DNA of 64,000 bases, taken from Paraburkholderia fynbosensis. Its GTDB lineage: Bacteria; Pseudomonadota; Gammaproteobacteria; Burkholderiales; Burkholderiaceae. The stretch spans positions 372,001-436,000 of the forward strand of contig NZ_CADIKI010000002.1 of the NCBI RefSeq assembly GCF_902859935.1, written 5' to 3'. The position numbers and the translations under genes were made by a program. The notes below the pieces were generated by a model. That model had not been told where the DNA came from and made no database searches. It was given only the letters and a program-made list of their open reading frames with translations. Below are positions 58,486 through 64,000 of the stretch, piece by piece (position 1 is the first letter of the stretch; the number at the start of each line of letters is the position of its first letter).

Positions 58486-58716
58486 ATGAACGATACCCAA
58501 TGCGACGGCGATTTTCCGCCTCTTACTGCCGGTCAGATTCTCGATATCGTCGTCACACTTCGCGAAGTATTCGGAAGCACCCTCTCTCGGGCACAGCTTA
58601 CCGACAGGCTGCTGATGTTTCTTGAGGATGTGCCGGGTTATGAATCTGGCGAGGCGTCGTCATCGCTGATTGAGTCGGCATGGGCAGCGTACCGTAGCCG
58701 CTTGGCCGGCCGCTAA
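58486..58716 (+). CDS. Small hypothetical protein
   Basis: A 76-residue protein starting MNDTQCDGDFPPLTAGQILD, helical thereafter (IVVTLREVF, LTDRLLMFLEDV, SSLIESAWAAYRS). The open frame extends to 58408, but the ATG at 58486 with GGGATA upstream is a plausible start. I find no family. It is divergent from the gene at 57472. Confidence 0.5.
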   Translation: MNDTQCDGDFPPLTAGQILDIVVTLREVFGSTLSRAQLTDRLLMFLEDVPGYESGEASSSLIESAWAAYRSRLAGR

Positions 58717-59048
58717 GTCTATAAGTTCGTACGTGCCGGGCGGCGTGCTCATCGCACGGCTACCGGAATAAGTTTAGAACACCTGCCGTCGAGAATTTCC
58801 TCCGCATGGCGCGGTGTGGCAGATCAGGCTGCCCGCCCGGCGCTCCTGTCTTCCAGAAGCACCGGGAGGGTCCTGCGGACTACGCGTGAAGCCCCCGTAG
58901 CGAAATCAACTTCTTGCAAGCGTGACCGTCTTGTTGTGCCTCGGAGTGGAATGCAAAAGTTATCCCAACGTTGTGGCATGAGGTAGTGTGGATTGCCGTG
59001 CGCCACTACCGTAGTTTCCGCAATTCCGGAGCGTATTGAGGTGGTCCG
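58717..59048. other. Intergenic region upstream of the histidine kinase
   Basis: No gene is supported in these 332 bases. A 7-base inverted repeat GGTAGTG (58982-58988) / CACTACC (59004-59010) lies 40 bases before the kinase start and could be an operator or a leader hairpin. No clear promoter was found. Confidence 0.4.
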
Positions 59049-60902
59049 GTGGGATTGTTCTCCGCACGGCTTCGCTTCCTCTTAGAATGGCCGCCTTGGC
59101 CCATTCTCCGCTTCGCCTTCATCTTGCTAATCGCTCGACACAGCCGTTCCGTTCGTTTGATACTCGCCGCCTTTGCCCTCTGGCTCGTGAGCGCTATTGT
59201 CATCGTCGGTGTGTTGGTCGCGTCCGAGACTTCCCGGATGCGAAGGGACTTCACGACTCAGAGCGAGGCCACATACGAAATTATCCGCCAGCGGCTCGAC
59301 CAGAACGAGGCAGTACTTGCTGGCATCGATTCCATGTTGCACACGTTTCCCGGAGTTGAGTCGGCGGGTCTGAGGGATTATTCACGGCAAATGCTGGCGC
59401 GCTATCCGCACATCTACATGATCGAACTGCAGCCGCGTGTCGAAGAAGCTGATCTTTCGAGGTTCGAGGCATGGGCGAGAAAGGCGATTTACCCGCAGTT
59501 CTACGTCAAGGACTACGGATACGGCGGCGAGCGACATTGGCATCCGGTGCCAGCTCGCCCGACGTATTACCCGATCACGTTCATGGAGCCTCAGGCCCAC
59601 GAGGCACTTCCCGTTCTCGGGCTTGATGTCTATGCCGACGGCAAATTCCGTGCTGCGATCGACGAGACTATCCGCACCGGGAAGCCGTCGATCTCCGCGC
59701 CATTTGATCTGTACGAAGGCGGACGGGCCTATTTGATCTTTAAAGCCGTCTATGCCCACGTGCCCGATGATCTGGCATCGAGGCCGCGCCTTGCGAGCCG
59801 GGTGGTGTCGATGTTGATCCATACCGGCAAGTTCTTGAGCCGCAACGAAGTGCCGTCGCCGTTGGTGTCGATGCGTATCTACGAGCAGGGCTTTAGTTAT
59901 GACCAGCCGGGCGGGGTGATCGAACGCGTGGATGCGAAACCTGTTCCCGCTTGGATCAGGCGTTTCACTCCGGAATTCGTGTATCGAAAAACGCTTCCGA
60001 GCCAGATACAGCCATTCGTCTTCGAGACCCGTCGGCAGCTCGGGGCAGAGGTCATTCCTGTGTTGCCAGTCGGGCTGGCGCTGATTGTTACCTTCGTGAT
60101 CAGCCTGCTCGCGCTCGTCATCTATCAACAGCAGATCGTGAGTAGGCGGATCGCGCGAGAAACCGAACGACGCGTGTATCTGCGGGAAGAGCAAGCGCAG
60201 GTTGCCCGCTTACATACGATGGGCGAAATGGCCTCGGGAATTGCCCATGAGCTAAACCAGCCGTTAGCGGCAATTCTCAGCTACAACCAGGCATGTGTTC
60301 GCATGTTGCATGAATCGAACCCTGACTTCGTGGCAATCGAAGGTGCAATGAAATCAATGACCGATCAGGCAAAGCGGGCGGCCGATATCATTGTGCGACT
60401 GCGAGCATTCGTCAGCAAGCGCCCGGCTCAGGTTCTTCCGTTGGATATGCGGAAGGTCGTGCAGAGTGCGCTGTCATTGGCCGAGCCGTGGCTAAGGCAG
60501 GGTTCTGTGGTGGTCAACGTTGATATTCCGGCGGAAATTCCCGATGTGCTCGCGGATAGCGTGCAGATTGAGCAGGTCGTGCTCAACCTGATCCGCAATG
60601 CGGTTGAGGCGATGGATTCTATGCCCGCAGGCAGCCGTGTACTGACGCTTGTCTTAGGTCATGACAGGCTCGCGGTGACGTTATCCGTGCGGGATACAGG
60701 GCTGGGTGTCTCCGAAGACATGCGAAAGATGCTGTTCCACCCTTTCCACACAAGCAAGGCCGACGGCATGGGGCTTGGTTTGACTATCTGCCAATCCATT
60801 GCGGAAACCTACGGGGGAGCGGTGGTAGAAAACCCGTCGATGTCATCCGGTGCTGAATTTCAATTGAGCTTGCCGATCAGGCAATCGAGGAACCTGACAT
60901 GA
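59049..60902 (+). CDS. CHASE-domain sensor histidine kinase (FixL/TodS-like core)
   Basis: A 617-residue membrane sensor. One transmembrane helix (LILAAFALWLVSAIVIVGV) precedes a periplasmic CHASE domain (residues about 95-300, including HPVPARPTYYPITF and VLGLDVYADGKFRAAID). A second helix (VIPVLPVGLALIVTFVISLL) and a coiled linker follow. HisKA has H400 in GIAHELNQPLAAI. The HATPase_c domain has the N box LNLIRNAVEAM and G boxes (RDTGLGVSE, GMGLGLTICQSI). CHASE domains sense small ligands. The only start visible is a GTG at 59049. It overlaps the response regulator gene by four bases. Confidence 0.88.
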   Translation: MGLFSARLRFLLEWPPWPILRFAFILLIARHSRSVRLILAAFALWLVSAIVIVGVLVASETSRMRRDFTTQSEATYEIIRQRLDQNEAVLAGIDSMLHTFPGVESAGLRDYSRQMLARYPHIYMIELQPRVEEADLSRFEAWARKAIYPQFYVKDYGYGGERHWHPVPARPTYYPITFMEPQAHEALPVLGLDVYADGKFRAAIDETIRTGKPSISAPFDLYEGGRAYLIFKAVYAHVPDDLASRPRLASRVVSMLIHTGKFLSRNEVPSPLVSMRIYEQGFSYDQPGGVIERVDAKPVPAWIRRFTPEFVYRKTLPSQIQPFVFETRRQLGAEVIPVLPVGLALIVTFVISLLALVIYQQQIVSRRIARETERRVYLREEQAQVARLHTMGEMASGIAHELNQPLAAILSYNQACVRMLHESNPDFVAIEGAMKSMTDQAKRAADIIVRLRAFVSKRPAQVLPLDMRKVVQSALSLAEPWLRQGSVVVNVDIPAEIPDVLADSVQIEQVVLNLIRNAVEAMDSMPAGSRVLTLVLGHDRLAVTLSVRDTGLGVSEDMRKMLFHPFHTSKADGMGLGLTICQSIAETYGGAVVENPSMSSGAEFQLSLPIRQSRNLT

Positions 60903-61531
60903 CGTCCACCGACGAAACAGTCGTCTATCTAGTCGACGATGACGCAGCGGTGCGTGACGCCTTGGCCCTGCTGATTCGGTCTATCGGGCTGAAGGCCAAG
61001 AGCTACGGAGACCCCGCGGCGTTTCTTGCCGAGCTCAAGGGCGACGAGATAGGTTGTCTCGTGCTCGACATCCGGATGCCTGCTCTGAGCGGGTTTGCTG
61101 TGCAGGAACGTTTGGCTGCGATGGGCTGCAATTTACCCATCATCCTGATCACGGGGCACGGGGATATGGCGCAATGCCGACGCGCCTTTCGGGCCGGCGC
61201 AGTGGATTTCCTGACCAAGCCGATTGACGAGACTGCGCTGATCGAGAGTCTGCAGACCGCCATTCATCGTGGCAGGGAACAGCAGGGCATGAGGCAGCAG
61301 ATTAATGATGCCCGTGAACGGATGAGTCGTTTGACACCGCGAGAACGGTCTGTATTCGATCTCGTCTGCGACGGCTTGCAGAACAAGTTGATCGCGGACC
61401 GCTTGCATCTGTCACTGCGAACAGTGGAGGCGTATCGGGCTTCTATCTTCGAGAAGCTTGAAGTAGCATCGGTTGCCGATCTAGTTCGACTGCGTCTTAT
61501 CGGCAACGAGCGCCAAAACTTGATACCGTAG
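60899..61531 (+). CDS. FixJ/NarL-type response regulator
   Basis: A 210-residue response regulator. The receiver domain has the acidic pair D13-D14, phospho-acceptor D57 in CLVLDIRMP, ILITGHGDM with the conserved Thr, and K107 in FLTKPID. A Q/E-rich linker leads to a LuxR-type HTH (LTPRERSVFDLVCDGLQNKLIADRLHLSLRTVEAYRAS). The FixJ-like PID-x-x-x-L end of the receiver matches FixJ. It is the output of the CHASE kinase, with targets unknown, perhaps the genes just downstream. Confidence 0.9.
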   Translation: MTSTDETVVYLVDDDAAVRDALALLIRSIGLKAKSYGDPAAFLAELKGDEIGCLVLDIRMPALSGFAVQERLAAMGCNLPIILITGHGDMAQCRRAFRAGAVDFLTKPIDETALIESLQTAIHRGREQQGMRQQINDARERMSRLTPRERSVFDLVCDGLQNKLIADRLHLSLRTVEAYRASIFEKLEVASVADLVRLRLIGNERQNLIP

Positions 61532-61643
61532 ATTCCACATTTCTTCCCGTAGTTGCCTGACTGATTGGCTGGGTTGCCGATTCATAGAATCAGAGTGATC
61601 GTGGGCAGTCCTCGTCAGTAACTTGAATATGGAGTACGGGAAA

Positions 61644-61721
61644 ATGAAAAGTCTTGGCAAAGTCATCGGGGTAGCCGCAACAATCGCTGTTGCGGCGATG
61701 TGCAATGGGGCCGATCTATGA
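61644..61721 (+). CDS. 25-residue leader-like peptide
   Basis: ATG at 61644 is preceded by GGAG at nine bases and opens a 25-codon frame: a Lys start, then a hydrophobic run (VIGVAATIAVAAMC) and a stop. It looks like a bare signal peptide. Its stop overlaps the next start as ATGA, suggesting translational coupling to the 89-residue protein. It could also be a truncated relic of a secreted protein gene. Confidence 0.5.
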   Translation: MKSLGKVIGVAATIAVAAMCNGADL

Positions 61722-61987
61722 CGCACATCTACGATATCGGATGCGATTATGATCTAGAGTACGATATGGTAAGCGATGCGGAACGAGCGAGGCGGCGTCG
61801 TATCTTTGAGTCGTTTATGCGGGAAATTGTGTCCTATATGGAGGATGAAATTCCCGACGATCTCACGCGATGTATACCCGCAATGAAATTGCTCATGGAG
61901 ATGAAGGAGGGGCGCGAGCCACCGCAAGAAATTGCAATTCAGTTAGATATGATTCTTGGCGGTCAGCGTTTTGTTGGTAAGCTTTAG
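61718..61987 (+). CDS. Small acidic hypothetical protein
   Basis: An 89-residue protein starting MTHIYDIGCDYDLEYD, largely helical and acidic, with IVSYMEDEIPDDLTRC and a C-terminal ILGGQRFVGKL. The start at 61718 overlaps the upstream peptide stop. I do not recognise a family. It is the first protein-sized gene after the two-component system, in the same direction. Confidence 0.55.
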   Translation: MTHIYDIGCDYDLEYDMVSDAERARRRRIFESFMREIVSYMEDEIPDDLTRCIPAMKLLMEMKEGREPPQEIAIQLDMILGGQRFVGKL

Positions 61988-62069
61988 TAATGGTAAGGAT
62001 ACCTTAAAGAAGCGTGTCAATCTCGAACTGCGAATGCTGTAAATCCATTATTGACCGGCGAGTGAGTGA

Positions 62070-62792
62070 ATGTCGCGCAATTCCGAAGATAGCCCGTTCG
62101 CAATGATCGTGCGCCTATGGTGCACATTGGTTGCGTGCTTCTGGATCCTCCTGTTCTTATCCCTTCCTCTTCTGGCTTTGTTTGGAATTGCTAAAGCAGC
62201 AAAGTATAAAAGAGAGGCAAAGCACAAGATAGAAAAGAAGTACTGGTCGAATCAGATTGTCCAGTGTGGGTGTCTTTTATATATAGCCGTTAATTTGTAC
62301 GCTCACATCTTTCAGGATTTTCTGCATGTCGGATTTGAAAGGCAAAGGCAGATGATGGGCTGGTTTGATACGGTGATGGGTTTGCCGGGGCTTATTTGGT
62401 ATATCTTCACTGACCGTGCTGTTGCAAATTCGGGCGATTCATCCCAATTCTTGTTTGTCACTTTCTATGGTGTGTTGATCTTGCTGTTCTTCAGTATGTT
62501 CTTGGACTACTGTAAAGTTTACGGTCGTGCGGAATGGGGTGATGGGCACTGGGAGGCTCCAGATCGCGTGAACAGGGCACGAATCGCGAAACGGGAAAAG
62601 AGGTTCGCACGCCAACACGCACTATCAGCCGAGTGGCATCAGTTGCAATGTGCACATCCGAGAAACTTGGATCAGTGGGCAGAATTGTCGAAAGCTGAAA
62701 GGGAAGCAGCAATCGAGATTTGGGACGAGACGGCGGATGTTCTTTGGAAGAAGCTTGAGCAGGAAAACGCGCGGCTGCGTGAAGACAGCTGA
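62070..62792 (+). CDS. Hypothetical membrane protein
   Basis: A 240-residue protein with three or four membrane helices in the first 150 residues (LVACFWILLFLSLPLLALFG, GCLLYIAVNLYAHIF, FLFVTFYGVLILLFFSMFL). A cytoplasmic charged, helical tail of about 80 residues contains RIAKREKRFARQHAL and ends in a possible coiled coil (WKKLEQENARLRE). No family is recognised. It lies in a same-strand series of small island genes. Confidence 0.6.
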   Translation: MSRNSEDSPFAMIVRLWCTLVACFWILLFLSLPLLALFGIAKAAKYKREAKHKIEKKYWSNQIVQCGCLLYIAVNLYAHIFQDFLHVGFERQRQMMGWFDTVMGLPGLIWYIFTDRAVANSGDSSQFLFVTFYGVLILLFFSMFLDYCKVYGRAEWGDGHWEAPDRVNRARIAKREKRFARQHALSAEWHQLQCAHPRNLDQWAELSKAEREAAIEIWDETADVLWKKLEQENARLREDS

Positions 62793-62873
62793 GAGTGAAG
62801 TCAGATCTGCAACTCATTAAAAATATAATAAACGGGTTTGCTCGGCTTATGGGCGATGTGAAAAATAGATAAC

Positions 62874-63233
62874 ATGCAACTTCCAACGAAAAAAGCTTTC
62901 CAACGATGGGGTGGGGACGGACTCGTGTTCTACGGAACCTACCTGCATCCGAATCCGCGTCTATACAAGTACATGTGGCAGATCTGGACGCCGGATTCGG
63001 CGCTTGAGGGATCTGACTTCTTCGAGCATGGCCCGCGCTATAGTACGGCGCGCTTTCATGAACTGGAGAGGGAGTTGATCAGTGCGGGCGTTTCGGGATT
63101 CATCTACAACCGGAAGTTGCCGCGTCGTGGACTTGGAGCGCCTTTCGACCTGACGCATTCTCGATGGGCGAATAGGGTTTGGGCTCCCTCATGGGAAGAT
63201 GACCCGGACTCCGAATGGAACGGACATAAGTGA
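62874..63233 (+). CDS. Hypothetical protein, Trp/Tyr-rich
   Basis: A 119-residue soluble protein starting MQLPTKKAFQRWGGDGLVFYG, rich in aromatic residues and prolines (YMWQIWTPDSALEGSDFF, WAPSWEDDPDSEW). I do not recognise it. Its upstream region is AT-rich, with no clear SD sequence. Confidence 0.5.
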   Translation: MQLPTKKAFQRWGGDGLVFYGTYLHPNPRLYKYMWQIWTPDSALEGSDFFEHGPRYSTARFHELERELISAGVSGFIYNRKLPRRGLGAPFDLTHSRWANRVWAPSWEDDPDSEWNGHK

Positions 63234-63276
63234 GGGCGAACGCCCCGGTGATTTCAGTGCTTGAAATCCAGGTTAC

Positions 63277-63711
63277 GTGCGCATACTAGGAATTCCAAAA
63301 GTCTGGCGGAACACGGATGACGATGCCGAAAAAATTTCTGTAACCGGCTATCTCGGACGCCATTGCCGTGATGAGGAGATCGATATGGGATTCGAAACGT
63401 TGTACGAAGGAAAGGCTTGGCCCGAAGCCAAAGAGCGTCTCGGAGTGATGTCGGTCGATACGCTCAATCGTATCTGGCTACTCGTTCTTGAAGAGGATGG
63501 TTATCTAATCGCTATCGCGAAGAACGGCGAGGATGCATTGCTCGGTCGCATGTGCAAGCGCGATGATGGCAAGTTCTGCATCGAAATCGTTGTGCGCGCC
63601 CCAATCGAAAACAATATGCTTGGCCGTTACGAGTTCTGGCATGTCGATTCGACCGATAAGCAACGTCATGCTCAGAGGCTCAACGAAGTAATACGGGACC
63701 ATCTCGCTTGA
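63277..63711 (+). CDS. Hypothetical protein
   Basis: A 144-residue protein. The only upstream start is a GTG at 63277; an internal ATG (MGFETLYEG) 35 codons in is an alternative. It alternates acidic stretches and beta-like strands (IWLLVLEEDGYLIAIAKNG, FCIEIVVRAPIENNMLG), compatible with a small alpha/beta protein such as those accompanying secreted toxins, but I see no diagnostic motif. It is the last gene before the integrase. Confidence 0.5.
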   Translation: MRILGIPKVWRNTDDDAEKISVTGYLGRHCRDEEIDMGFETLYEGKAWPEAKERLGVMSVDTLNRIWLLVLEEDGYLIAIAKNGEDALLGRMCKRDDGKFCIEIVVRAPIENNMLGRYEFWHVDSTDKQRHAQRLNEVIRDHLA

Positions 63712-63860
63712 TTTCGGATAGAAGAATGATTCCCTCTTCCGGAGCGAGACCGGATACGCGCGGCATCAATCGCGCTGCGCGATCCCGGTTTGTACGCCTT
63801 TTATAAGAGATGGAAAGTGACCTGTTTTTCAGGCGGGTTGAAGCCGCCAAGCCCCCCGAG

Positions 63861-64000
63861 TCATGCGGGGTCGAGCAGCAGCGAGTCGATGACTTTTACG
63901 GCCTTGCGACTCGCATCGTTCGGGCTCAGGTGAGCATAGCGCTGGGTCATTTTCGGATCGCTGTGGCCCAGCAACACGGACACTTCATACAGGCTGACAC
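63861..64000 (-). CDS. Tyrosine recombinase/integrase, C-terminal end (partial)
   Basis: The last 46 or so codons of a minus-strand gene, with a TGA at 63861-63863. The sequence VSLYEVSVLLGHSDPKMTQRYAHL holds the box II LGH and the catalytic Tyr in RYAHL, the end of phage-type tyrosine recombinases. The rest lies right of the window. It probably moves the island now filling 51,600 onward; its attachment site is not visible. Confidence 0.9.
   Translation of the reverse strand, partial: VSLYEVSVLLGHSDPKMTQRYAHLSPNDASRKAVKVIDSLLLDPA

Noticed and set aside
1..64000. CRISPR array
   Set aside because: No regularly spaced direct repeats with unique spacers were seen.

Overview
The window is GC-rich, with gene content and order typical of a Burkholderia or Paraburkholderia chromosome (Betaproteobacteria). 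The signs are ribF-ileS-lspA followed by coaBC and dut, nadA-nadC converging on nadB, rpmB-rpmG, fkpB-ispH, and livK-livHMGF. Assignment below family level is inference.

Positions 1-31,000 are mostly housekeeping. The stretch begins with the last codons of a ClpA-like gene. Next comes a minus-strand block (ribF, ileS, lspA, coaBC, a flavin-dependent oxidoreductase, dut), then purN-rsmB, an MscS-type channel and a fatty-acid desaturase. NAD biosynthesis (nadA-nadC against nadB), ribosomal proteins L33/L28, radC, fkpB-ispH and a complete branched-chain amino-acid ABC transporter follow. This part ends with a GNAT protein, an acetylornithine-type aminotransferase, a 2Fe-2S flavoreductase, an SDR-like protein, a small membrane protein and a pseudouridine synthase.

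Positions 31,000-51,600 are accessory metabolism. The centrepiece (32,244-41,957) is a tightly overlapping peptide-uptake and peptide-hydrolysis operon. It encodes an RpiR-family regulator, an isoaspartyl peptidase, a dipeptide/glutathione-type ABC transporter (gsiABCD order), a DmpA-like peptidase and an M55 D-aminopeptidase. The operon looks designed to import and degrade unusual peptides. After it come a PoxB-like enzyme, a secreted hydrolase, an amino-acid permease, tRNA-Leu(CAA), hemN, small envelope or metal-binding proteins, uppP, trmB and tRNA-Gly(CCC).

Positions 51,600-64,000 are a lower-GC, hypothetical-rich genomic island. It ends in the C-terminus of a tyrosine recombinase running off the right edge. 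It carries an HTH-ImmA/IrrE metallopeptidase with an unknown partner, and a retron reverse transcriptase with a C-terminal TOPRIM domain (Ec67/Eco2 type) preceded by a hairpin-rich candidate msr-msd region. It also carries a secreted DUF4019-like protein, a HEPN-like protein, a CHASE histidine kinase with a FixJ/LuxR-type regulator, and several unrecognised small genes. This reads as a defence or mobile island. The retron is its most interesting element.
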